Source: Euryarchaeota archaeon RBG_13_57_23 (GTDB lineage: Archaea > Thermoplasmatota > Thermoplasmata > UBA10834). Taken from it: DNA of 12,331 bases. The notes beneath the pieces were generated by a model. That model was given only the letters and a program-made list of their open reading frames with translations. It had not been told where the DNA came from and did no database searches. This document shows, in pieces, positions 5,701 through 12,158 of the stretch. A program made the position numbers and the translations under genes. Numbering within the stretch: the first letter of the stretch is position 1; the number at the start of each line of letters is the position of its first letter. Location of the stretch: positions 1 to 12,331 of the forward strand of contig MGVW01000061.1 of the NCBI GenBank assembly GCA_001800675.1, given 5' to 3'.

Positions 5701-7860
5701 TCAAGCAGATAGCAGCGCCTTTGCCTCGTTCAGGGTCTCTGTGGTGTCGAGAACGGTCTGGGTCATCTTGTCCACAGAGTTCTGAAGGTCTTCGACCACC
5801 ATGCCGTACTTCTCCCACAGCGAGGCGATCTCGGCATCGAAGTTCCAGTCCCCCGCGGTCTTCTTCTGAAGCAAAGAGTCGTACTCGTTCCAGATGTCTA
5901 TGATCTGGGCAGTTCGGCCCCTTCCCCAGAACTGGTTGAAGTTGTCCAGATTCCAGCGGTCGACCTGCAGGTACTGGTAATTCTCGTTGCTGCACCACCT
6001 TCCGGTGTACATTCCGTACACCCACGAGAGCCACATGAGAGCCCTGTCGATGTTCCCGTCTTCGAGCGACTCAATGCCCTCCCTCATGAACCAGGCATCG
6101 TCCTCGTAGTGTTCCTGCGGGTACATCGGCTCGATGTAGCCGCCTACCGTCTGCAACTCGGACTGAAGCGTCTTCTGGGCGGACATCAAGAGCGCGTTTA
6201 TCTCGTCCGCGTTCTCGGAATCCCGAGTCGAACGGATCATGCTCCAGATGTCGTCACCGACGCCATAGAGATCCTTCAGGGCCGCGTCGAGCGCGCTCGT
6301 GTCGATGCCCGAAAGCCTCAGCTGGTCGTAGTTGAGGTTCTTCTGGATATCATCTGCCCTCTTCTGGAAACTGTACGGCGCGATGACCGCCCTGTCGAGC
6401 TCAATCGCTGCAATGCCATTCGATATGATGCTCATCGCGAGCGATTCGGCCGTGATCCACTCCATCGTGTCGGTCTGCGTGTGGTACGAGTACCCTGAGT
6501 CCTCTAACGACCTCCAGCTCCCGAACTCCATCACTGGTACTCCGGCAGCTCCCCAGCTGAATCCGTCCGCCCAAGTGCTGAAGAACTTCTCCGTCCACTC
6601 GACCGAGCGGTAGTAATAGGAGGACCACGGCTCGTTGCTCACGAACCACGAATCGATGAGCTTGAGAAGCGACTTACGGAACATCTGCGTCTCGGGCGTT
6701 CCCCAGGCGTACACACTTGTTGCTCCCGCATCGCCTCCGCCTTCCAGGTTGAAGTATCCGCGGACCTTTCCGGCCCAATCCGGGTGCTGGACGAATATGG
6801 ACCACCATGCGCCTAATGCCCAGTCGAACTCGGTGTCCGTCCAGCCGTACTCTTCAGCATCGGTTGCGATGAACACGATCGTCCGGTCAGGCTTGTACCC
6901 TGAGGCGACCATCGCCTGGGCCATGCCTAGCAAGCGGGCCACGCCTGCGCCGTTGTCCGATGCGCCGTACCACCACTTGTCGTAGTGGTCTCCTATAACG
7001 ATGTACTCGTCTGGGTGCACTGTACCCGGGATGTATCCATAGACGTTGTATGCTGTCCCGTCGTAGTCTATCTCCGCATCGCACCAGATCTTGACCTCGA
7101 CGGGCTCGTCGCTGTTCATGATGAGGTCCTTGAGATAGGCGGCGTTCTTGTGGCTGATATCGACTGCCGGGATCGTGGTCCTGGACTCAGAGTCATGGGT
7201 CACGACGGAGTCCTCGACGTCCTGGTACTCGATCCAAGTAACGACGGCCCCGATCGCGCCGTGCAGCTCAGCCTCGTACAGAGGATACTGCAGCCAGTAC
7301 ATCTCCTCCTCGCTCACCTCGATCAGGACGAGCTTCCCGTCAACTCCCTCGACGGGATAGTCGAATCTTGTACCAAGACCGACATAGACAATCTCAGCAA
7401 TGATCCCCTCTGGTGGCGTCCCGGGAAGACCAGCATGTCCCGCGCCGAGCCAGACTTCGCCAAGTTCAGGCTCCGTCACCTGGACCGAAGCGCCCCCGTA
7501 GTTGTACGCGTGCACAGGGAACCCTTCCTGTTCGACATCCTTCAGCCCGATACGAGTCATCTCATCTTCGAGATACTGAGCGTACTCGTGTGCCGGCGCA
7601 CTCCCCGCGCCCCGCCACGCCTCGCCCAGCTCCATCTCGAACTCGCCATACTCGTAGGCGTACACTTTGTCGATTGCGTAGGCGTACTCGCCCACTCCAA
7701 CGGCTTCCGCAAACGCGAGTTCCTCCGCGCTGAGGACCTGCGTTCCGTTCTTCCCAGCTTCCACTGACAACGACAGGCCTGACAAGACCATGATCGCTAC
7801 CAGAAACATCGCTGAAAATGCTACTATCTGATTCCTAATTCTCTTCCCCCCTCGATACAT
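5701..7860 (-). CDS. Exported M28-family zinc metallopeptidase with PA-like domain
   Basis: A 719-residue secreted or surface peptidase. Residues about 8-36 are a signal peptide or anchor: basic RGGKRIRN, then a hydrophobic run, then SVEA. A PA-like insert lies at about 130-260. The catalytic M28 domain (about 275-485) has all expected co-catalytic zinc positions: H292 in GDHYD, D302 in SDNGAG, the general base E336 and ligand E337 in DAEEYG, E373 in NLEGG where Asp is more usual, and H460 in YHTQTDT. A helical C-terminal region of about 230 residues follows, with W/Y-rich segments and no assigned domain. The likely role is aminopeptidase or carboxypeptidase action on external peptides. ATG at 7860 is chosen; a GTG two codons upstream is possible. 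A perfect hairpin lies at the start codon. The gene appears to be transcribed alone, ending in a T-rich element. Confidence 0.92.
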   Translation of the reverse strand: MYRGGKRIRNQIVAFSAMFLVAIMVLSGLSLSVEAGKNGTQVLSAEELAFAEAVGVGEYAYAIDKVYAYEYGEFEMELGEAWRGAGSAPAHEYAQYLEDEMTRIGLKDVEQEGFPVHAYNYGGASVQVTEPELGEVWLGAGHAGLPGTPPEGIIAEIVYVGLGTRFDYPVEGVDGKLVLIEVSEEEMYWLQYPLYEAELHGAIGAVVTWIEYQDVEDSVVTHDSESRTTIPAVDISHKNAAYLKDLIMNSDEPVEVKIWCDAEIDYDGTAYNVYGYIPGTVHPDEYIVIGDHYDKWWYGASDNGAGVARLLGMAQAMVASGYKPDRTIVFIATDAEEYGWTDTEFDWALGAWWSIFVQHPDWAGKVRGYFNLEGGGDAGATSVYAWGTPETQMFRKSLLKLIDSWFVSNEPWSSYYYRSVEWTEKFFSTWADGFSWGAAGVPVMEFGSWRSLEDSGYSYHTQTDTMEWITAESLAMSIISNGIAAIELDRAVIAPYSFQKRADDIQKNLNYDQLRLSGIDTSALDAALKDLYGVGDDIWSMIRSTRDSENADEINALLMSAQKTLQSELQTVGGYIEPMYPQEHYEDDAWFMREGIESLEDGNIDRALMWLSWVYGMYTGRWCSNENYQYLQVDRWNLDNFNQFWGRGRTAQIIDIWNEYDSLLQKKTAGDWNFDAEIASLWEKYGMVVEDLQNSVDKMTQTVLDTTETLNEAKALLSA

Positions 7861-7861
7861 T

Positions 7862-7879
7862 CCCACAGCGTTCTGTGGG
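7862..7879 (-). promoter_or_regulatory. Perfect hairpin just before the peptidase start codon
   Basis: CCCACAG, loop CGTT, CTGTGGG form a perfect 7-bp stem beginning one base upstream of the ATG at 7860. If transcribed, it would fold in the leader and cover the usual ribosome binding position; no other clear ribosome site is present. It could act as a translational control hairpin or as a DNA operator. Confidence 0.45.
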
Positions 7880-7902
7880 CAAAGGATGTAATCGTGTTCT
7901 AG

Positions 7903-7910
7903 CTATTTGA
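7903..7910 (-). promoter_or_regulatory. TATA-like box for the peptidase gene
   Basis: On the minus strand TCAAATAG lies 43-50 bases before the ATG. Archaeal spacing would place the transcription start about 18-22 bases before the ATG, within or next to the hairpin. Assigned from composition and spacing only. Confidence 0.3.
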
Positions 7911-8082
7911 ACCCGAACAGACTCAGGAAACGATTGAGATGAATCAAGGAGTCGTCATATCGCGCTGGTGTCAAGTGGTAGTCGCTTCACCCAACCGGCA
8001 TAAACGAGAGCTGAAAATATCATGAAGGGGTTTGCGAATCAATACGAATTGAACGAATAATTCATCGAAATGAACTGAACGA

Positions 8083-8268
8083 TCAGAACGCGTCTCTTCG
8101 TGGGGGTCTGTGCTTCTGGAAGCATGTTTGGCAGTAGACAGGTCTTCCCTCTGTAGGCTTGAAGGGCACCTCTGAATCAGATCCACAGTCGGCGCACTTT
8201 ATCTTGTGCATCTCCCTGGGGCCTGAGTCATATCTACGGCTGTTGCCTCCATACGTGCCGAAACTCAT
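8083..8268 (-). CDS. CxxC-x17-CxxC zinc-binding small protein
   Basis: A 61-residue protein. A Gly/Ser/Arg/Tyr-rich N-terminus of about 20 residues precedes KIKCADC, exactly 17 residues, then CQTC, ending in the basic FQKHRPPRRDAF. This matches the CxxC-x17-CxxC domain family, a small four-Cys zinc module found widely in archaea and some bacteria. Family members are often annotated only by this spacing, and the function is unknown; the basic ends would suit RNA or DNA contact. The start at 8268 is supported by AAGGAG about 9 bases upstream on the minus strand; an in-frame ATG at 8310 lies inside an inverted repeat and lacks support. It is divergent from the second zinc-ribbon gene. Confidence 0.85.
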   Translation of the reverse strand: MSFGTYGGNSRRYDSGPREMHKIKCADCGSDSEVPFKPTEGRPVYCQTCFQKHRPPRRDAF

Positions 8269-8285
8269 TACGCTTTTCTCCTTTT

Positions 8286-8315
8286 TTGCGTGAGCACGGA
8301 TTGCGCTCACCGCAA
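8286..8315 (-). promoter_or_regulatory. Inverted repeat upstream of the CxxC gene
   Basis: TTGCGTGAGC and GCTCACCGCAA are reverse complements apart from one extra base, giving about 10 paired bases around a 9-base centre. The repeat is 18-47 bases before the ATG at 8268 on the minus strand and just upstream of the ribosome site. It could be an operator or a leader hairpin. The A-run beside it is on the wrong side for a minus-strand terminator. Confidence 0.4.
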
Positions 8316-8419
8316 GAGAGTCTAACAGGTCCAGCTACAAGTAATGATGCTTGCGACATAGAATACACGAGGGCGTGACAGCCAGCATTGATGTCGGGCC
8401 CTCCAAAACACATTTCCTT

Positions 8420-8432
8420 CCTCTCATAGAGG
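8420..8432. repeat. Short perfect stem-loop in the divergent gap
   Basis: CCTCT, CAT, AGAGG form a perfect 5-bp stem in the 292-base gap between the CxxC gene and the second zinc-ribbon gene. A stem this short may be chance. The rest of the gap shows no gene, and no TATA box stands out. Confidence 0.25.
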
Positions 8433-8560
8433 CTCGAACCGTTGCCCCTCAAACTTGCATCCATGGAGCATGTGGGACGTGGCACTCAACAGAAGAACGG
8501 GTCGCGACGCCACCTCGTTACGAAAGACCATTAAGAAGGAAAGATGATTCACGTGAAGAA

Positions 8561-8797
8561 ATGTCAAGGAAGTGTTCGAATTGTGGGGCCGAGAACCCTG
8601 AAGGCCAGAAGTTCTGTGGCGGTTGCGGCCGTAGTTTGGACGTGCCGCCTCAGGCGAGATTGGGTCTCGTGAAGTGTCCAAATTGTGGATTCGACAACGC
8701 AGCTGGCAGAAGATACTGTTCAGACTGTGGAAGTATGATCCCTAGGACTCCGAGGATTGACCCTCAGACTGAAGAAGGAAAGAAGAAAGAGGTTTGA
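8561..8797 (+). CDS. Double zinc-ribbon protein (DZR type), copy 2
   Basis: A 78-residue protein with two zinc ribbons: CSNC with CGGC (residues 5-22) and CPNC with CSDC (about 39-56). A Pro-containing linker joins them and the tail is charged (EEGKKKEV). It is a clear paralogue of the protein at 2491-2718: about 41 of the first 64 residues agree by hand alignment, including the linker and GSMI after the second ribbon. The differing tails suggest different partners. The ATG at 8561 sits at the same place relative to the first Cys as in the paralogue, and a GTGA-containing stretch lies 5-6 bases upstream. A beta-rich FAIM-like gene begins 54 bases downstream on the same strand, so the two may be cotranscribed. 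The function is unknown; zinc-dependent protein or nucleic acid binding is likely. Confidence 0.83.
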   Translation: MSRKCSNCGAENPEGQKFCGGCGRSLDVPPQARLGLVKCPNCGFDNAAGRRYCSDCGSMIPRTPRIDPQTEEGKKKEV

Positions 8798-8823
8798 GCC
8801 TCCTATCAGGGGATTCAGTGGGA

Positions 8824-8837
8824 AATCGCTAGCGATT
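8824..8837. promoter_or_regulatory. 14-bp perfect palindrome between the zinc-ribbon and FAIM-like genes
   Basis: AATCGCTAGCGATT is perfectly self-complementary and ends 14 bases before the ATG of the FAIM-like gene, ahead of its GGGGGAG ribosome site. It has no loop, so it is more likely a binding site for a dimeric protein than an RNA hairpin. Confidence 0.45.
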
Positions 8838-8851
8838 CGACTGGGGGAGAA

Positions 8852-9130
8852 ATGGTAGAGCACAAATTCACGGTCGGCAAAGAAGAGAAACACAGGATTC
8901 GAATCAGCCACAGCGCGACGACGGGGAAGGTTGCGATCCTCGTCGAGGGTCAATCAATAGTCATCGTGAGTGGCAGAGGGCTGCGGCCAATCAGTCATGC
9001 TATCGATGCGATAACGATCTCGTTCAACATAGGGGAGACAGAGAAACACAAGGTCAACATCCGCATAAGCGGGGCATTCTGGAATCACTTCGAGGCCTAT
9101 TCGGACAGCGAGATAGTCTACAGATCATGA
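8852..9130 (+). CDS. Small beta-rich protein resembling a single FAIM-type domain
   Basis: A 92-residue soluble protein with no Cys, no signal peptide and no membrane helix. Its pattern is beta-strand throughout. The N-terminal part has HRIRISH followed three residues later by TGK and then VEG; the C-terminal part has SFNIG and VNIRISG. The spacing H-[KR]-I-x-[FI]-x-H-x3-[ST]-G-K-x4-V-[DE]-G followed later by F-x-[VI]-G and N-I-x-(x)-I-S-G matches what I recall of the first domain of animal FAIM, a duplicated beta-sandwich protein of about 180 residues. This protein would be one such domain. The match is from memory and by eye, so another small beta-sandwich is possible. The ATG follows GGGGGAG by 2-4 bases. 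It lies 54 bases after the zinc-ribbon gene, with a 14-bp palindrome in between. Confidence 0.7.
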   Translation: MVEHKFTVGKEEKHRIRISHSATTGKVAILVEGQSIVIVSGRGLRPISHAIDAITISFNIGETEKHKVNIRISGAFWNHFEAYSDSEIVYRS

Positions 9131-9188
9131 AGAAATAGCCGATGGGAGTCTGCTCGCTGCAAGAATCCTCTTCAGAGCCTGGAAGAGC

Positions 9189-9584
9189 CTAGCTGCGTTC
9201 CGGAAAAGGGAGCTTCCTCTTGCCGTCTTCGACAAGATGGTTCAGTTTCTCAAGCAGATCGTCCAACCTGAACGGTTTTGATATGAACTCAAGCGCGCCA
9301 ATGGCCCGAGCTTCTGCCTCTACTGAGAGATCCGCGCTGACGAACACCACTTTTTGCGAGGGGCTCAGACGCAAGATCTCCTTAAGGGCGTCCAATCCGG
9401 ACACGATAGGCATCCTGTGATCCATGATGATGACGTCGGGTTTAGGATTCGTTCTTGCGTACTTGTCGAGCGCCTCTGCACCGTCATATGCCACACCGGC
9501 TATGACGTGACCACTGACCGTGAGGATATCCCTGTACAGGTCCACTATGAATGCCTCATCTTCCACGATAAAGATGCTTGCCAT
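9189..9584 (-). CDS. Single-domain response regulator (receiver/CheY-like)
   Basis: A 131-residue receiver domain with no output domain. Key residues are the acidic pair E8/D9 in IVEDE, the phosphoacceptor D55 in VIIMDHRMP, S83 in VFVSAD and K103 in ISKPF. It accepts a phosphoryl group from a histidine kinase and should signal through protein contact. Archaeal stand-alone receivers are common, and the kinase is usually elsewhere, as here. The ATG at 9584 is chosen because it begins directly at the first beta strand (MASIFIVEDE); an in-frame ATG at 9620 would add a polar extension of 12 residues. It is divergent from the TetR gene across 248 bases. Confidence 0.9.
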   Translation of the reverse strand: MASIFIVEDEAFIVDLYRDILTVSGHVIAGVAYDGAEALDKYARTNPKPDVIIMDHRMPIVSGLDALKEILRLSPSQKVVFVSADLSVEAEARAIGALEFISKPFRLDDLLEKLNHLVEDGKRKLPFPERS

Positions 9585-9765
9585 TGTGCCACTCTCTCTT
9601 TCAGGATTCGGTTTCCGCATCTTCGGAGATCAGCGCTCGGATCGATGTCGAAGAGACGGGAAGAGCTTCATCGTCGTTTGAATCGCTCTAAGCCTCGCCC
9701 GCTCAGCTACTGCCAGAATTGCGTGCGAAGCACAAAACTGACTCCAAAGTCATCTATTCTACTCC

Positions 9766-9779
9766 AAGTATATGTACTT
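9766..9779. promoter_or_regulatory. Candidate TetR auto-operator palindrome
   Basis: AAGTA, TATG, TACTT form a perfect 5-bp inverted repeat around a 4-base centre, about 55-65 bases before the TetR ATG and just upstream of a TATA-like box. TetR proteins usually bind palindromes in their own or a divergent promoter. It is short and A/T-rich, so chance is possible. Confidence 0.35.
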
Positions 9780-9792
9780 TACACATGGTAAG

Positions 9793-9800
9793 CTTATTTA
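9793..9800 (+). promoter_or_regulatory. TATA-like box for the TetR gene
   Basis: CTTATTTA fits the archaeal TATA consensus loosely and lies 33-40 bases before the ATG at 9833, giving an expected leader of about 10 bases. This spacing also helps choose that ATG over those at 9785 and 9812. Confidence 0.4.
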
Positions 9801-9832
9801 GTTCCACGGCCATGGCACATAGCCAAGATACC

Positions 9833-10426
9833 ATGCCCAAAGTAATCCCAGACTACAAAGAGAGGGCGAGAAACAGCATTCTAGATGCTGCCGCCGCGGA
9901 ATTCTCAGAGAAGGGCTACCGGAAGACCACGATGGACGACATCGCAAGAAGGATCGGTGTCAGCAAGGGAGCTCTCTACCTGTACTTCGACAGCAAGGAG
10001 GTACTCCTCGTTTCTCTTGGCGAGCGGTTGGTGAGCACGATCTCGAACGAGGTCGAGTCACTGTTTGAAGAAGGCGTGCAGCTGGAGAGAATCTCGAAAA
10101 ACGCTTTCGATTCCATATACCGCATGATCCAGTCATGGTATCCGAGCCTTGTACTGGACCTCGCCTACGAAGCCCCGAACAGCGCGAAGATAAGGAGATT
10201 GATGAGGAAGTATACGGACGAGACCGCTACGAGACTGATGGGCTTCTTGGAGGAACGCAAGAAGACTGGCGAGATACGAAGAGATGTGGACACCAAGGCA
10301 GTCGCCTACGGTTTCATCACCCTCCAGCGGGGCTACACGATATTCCTCTCACTGGGGGCATCGAAGTCCCAGGTGAAACAATCATGGGAAGAGACCGCGA
10401 GAGCCATTCTCGCGGGAATGAGATGA
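9833..10426 (+). CDS. TetR/AcrR family transcriptional regulator
   Basis: A 197-residue repressor-type regulator. The N-terminal DNA-binding domain has ILDAAAAEFSEKGYRKTTMDDIARRIGVSKGALYLYFDSKEVLL in register with TetR helices 1-4 (residues about 15-58), with the recognition helix at IGVSKGALYLYF. The all-helical C-terminal part should bind a small ligand and dimerise; its ligand is unknown. The ATG at 9833 gives MPKVIPDYKERAR, a common beginning for TetR proteins, and the usual family length. In-frame ATGs at 9785 and 9812 would lengthen it without a recognisable domain. The catalase gene follows on the same strand after 283 bases, so oxidative or xenobiotic stress control of katA is plausible but not shown; the gene may instead control itself and the divergent response regulator. 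Confidence 0.9.
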   Translation: MPKVIPDYKERARNSILDAAAAEFSEKGYRKTTMDDIARRIGVSKGALYLYFDSKEVLLVSLGERLVSTISNEVESLFEEGVQLERISKNAFDSIYRMIQSWYPSLVLDLAYEAPNSAKIRRLMRKYTDETATRLMGFLEERKKTGEIRRDVDTKAVAYGFITLQRGYTIFLSLGASKSQVKQSWEETARAILAGMR

Positions 10427-10493
10427 CAGCCGTTGAGCCAGAGAATCCGTCAATTTTCGGCCGTGGCTCGGAGTGAGCACAACCGGATTAGAG

Positions 10494-10505
10494 CGCCTAG
10501 AGGCG
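10494..10505 (+). terminator. Small inverted repeat after the TetR gene
   Basis: CGCCT, AG, AGGCG form a perfect 5-bp stem 68 bases after the TetR stop codon. No T-run follows. The 283-base gap before the catalase gene otherwise shows a GCAGG-rich patch near 10601-10620 and a GCGT-CAA-ACGC repeat at 10660-10670, but no gene. Confidence 0.22.
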
Positions 10506-10651
10506 AGTCCTCGTGACTATCGTTCTGTATTCGTCGGGCCAGAATATCGGTCTGGAATCTACCTGCAGCCTAATGCTGTGAATTACATGGTAGATGTTCC
10601 CGCAGGCAGGAGGCGCAGGCCTCATTAACAGACATGCGCATCCGGGCATAT

Positions 10652-10670
10652 CCTAAAATGCGTCAAACGC
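10652..10670 (+). promoter_or_regulatory. Possible catalase promoter with adjacent inverted repeat
   Basis: CCTAAAATG (10652-10660), with CATATCC just before it, is the most A/T-rich patch within 65 bases of the katA ATG and could serve as a TATA box. It is directly followed by GCGT-CAA-ACGC, a short inverted repeat at 10660-10670 that a regulator could occupy. GGGGGA at 10693-10698 is the likely ribosome site, though 11 bases from the ATG. Confidence 0.3.
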
Positions 10671-10709
10671 CAATGCACCATACGACAGAAAAGGGGGATA
10701 CTGACGATT

Positions 10710-12158
10710 ATGAAAGACCGACTTCTGACTACGAACCAGGGTGTTCCAGTAACCGACAACCAGAACTCACTTACAGTTGGTGAGCGTGGCCCAGTCCTGC
10801 TACAGGATGTGCATCTGATCGAGAAGCTCGCGCACTTCGACCGGGAGCGTATTCCGGAGCGCGTGGTACACGCCAAGGGCGCTGGCGCCCACGGTTACTT
10901 TCAGGTGTACAAGAGTATGGCGAAATACACTTGCGCGAGATTCCTTCAAGACCCGAAGAAGCACACCCCCGTCTTCGTTCGCTTCTCTACGGTAGTTGGG
11001 GCACGAGGCTCTGCAGAGACGGTTCGTGACCCAAGAGGTTTTGCTGTGAAATTCTACACGGAGGAAGGGAACTACGATCTGGTGGGGAACAATTTGCCCG
11101 TCTTCTTCATTCGGGATGCCATCAAGTTCCCTGATATGGTGCACGCCTTCAAACCCGCTCCAGACACGAACATCCCCACAAGCTCTTCGGCAAACAGTCG
11201 TTTCTGGGATTTCATCTCTCTTACTCCCGAATCCACCCACATGATCACATGGCTCTTTTCGGATCGGGGAACGGTCAAGAGCTTCAGGAGAATGGAAGGG
11301 TTCGGTGTCAACACCTACAAGTGGGTGAACGCAGAAGGCAAGGAACTCTATGTCAAGTATCACTGGAAGCCAAGGGCAGGGGTGGGGACAATTGACCGCC
11401 ACGAAGCCACTCGACTTGCGGGGGAAGACCCGGACATCGCCACCCGCGACCTGCGTGAGACCATCGCCTCCGGCAAGGCGGTAGAATATAAATTGAAAGT
11501 CCAACTCATGGATATTGCAGATGAATTGAAGCAAGATTTCGACCCCCTTGATCCCACGAAGACCTGGCCTGAGGACAAGTTCCCGTTGATCTCAGTGGGA
11601 AAGATGGTTCTGGATCACAACCCTGAGAACTACTTCGCCGAGGTGGAGCAAGCCGCCTTCTGCCCGGCATCCATCGTGCCGGGTATCGAGCTGTCTGCCG
11701 ACAAGCTCCTGCAAGGTAGAGTCTTCTCATATGCAGATACCCAGCGGCATCGGCTGGGCGCCAACTACCTGCAACTTCCTATCAACCGACCGCGCGTACC
11801 AGTCAGTAACAATCAGCGCGACGGTGCGATGCAGTATGCGCCCTACGGTGGCGGAACGGTCAACTATGAACCCAATACTCTGGCAGGTGGAGCGCCGCAT
11901 GAAGCACCGGCTGCAAAAGCAAGTCGGTATCTTCTTGAAGGGAACGCAATGCGTCAGAAGATCAGCCTGACCAATGACTTCGAGCAGGCTGGCGAACGCT
12001 ATCGTTCACTTGGCAAAGTGGATCAGGACCATCTGGTTGGCAACATAGTCGATTCTCTGGAAAAGGCCGAGAAGCCTATCCAGAAGCGCATGGTTGGGAA
12101 CCTCACCAAAGCTGATGCCGAGTTTGGCAAGCGTGTGGCAAAAGGTCTGAGAATCTAG
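10710..12158 (+). CDS. katA: Monofunctional haem catalase (clade 3, small subunit)
   Basis: A full-length 482-residue catalase that splits hydrogen peroxide to water and oxygen. The distal active-site signature FDRERIPERVVHAKGAGAHG is complete with catalytic H54; N127 lies in LVGNNLPVFFIRD; the proximal haem signature RVFSYADTQRHRLGANY carries R337 and the haem-ligating Y341. The length matches the small-subunit group, with no flavodoxin-like extension. The start MKDRLLTTNQGVPV aligns with the usual beginning of bacterial KatA proteins, so the ATG at 10710 is secure. It is very close in style to bacterial catalases, which suggests lateral transfer. The upstream TetR gene is a candidate regulator. 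A two-tier stem-loop begins at its last base. Confidence 0.96.
   Translation: MKDRLLTTNQGVPVTDNQNSLTVGERGPVLLQDVHLIEKLAHFDRERIPERVVHAKGAGAHGYFQVYKSMAKYTCARFLQDPKKHTPVFVRFSTVVGARGSAETVRDPRGFAVKFYTEEGNYDLVGNNLPVFFIRDAIKFPDMVHAFKPAPDTNIPTSSSANSRFWDFISLTPESTHMITWLFSDRGTVKSFRRMEGFGVNTYKWVNAEGKELYVKYHWKPRAGVGTIDRHEATRLAGEDPDIATRDLRETIASGKAVEYKLKVQLMDIADELKQDFDPLDPTKTWPEDKFPLISVGKMVLDHNPENYFAEVEQAAFCPASIVPGIELSADKLLQGRVFSYADTQRHRLGANYLQLPINRPRVPVSNNQRDGAMQYAPYGGGTVNYEPNTLAGGAPHEAPAAKASRYLLEGNAMRQKISLTNDFEQAGERYRSLGKVDQDHLVGNIVDSLEKAEKPIQKRMVGNLTKADAEFGKRVAKGLRI

Noticed and set aside
6985..7767. 260-codon plus-strand open frame opposite the peptidase gene
   Set aside because: It lies fully antisense to the conserved PA and M28 region, has no recognisable domain, and its composition mirrors the codon use of the real gene.
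7955..7985. tRNA D-arm-like GTCAAGTGGTAGTCGC
   Set aside because: No matching anticodon stem, T arm or acceptor stem follows.
8430..8500. tRNA-like GGTTCGAGCC on the minus strand
   Set aside because: The T-arm stem does not pair, and no acceptor or anticodon stem fits around it.
10800..11534. 244-codon minus-strand open frame opposite katA
   Set aside because: It is antisense to catalase signature sequences and shows no domain; it is a shadow of a strongly conserved gene.
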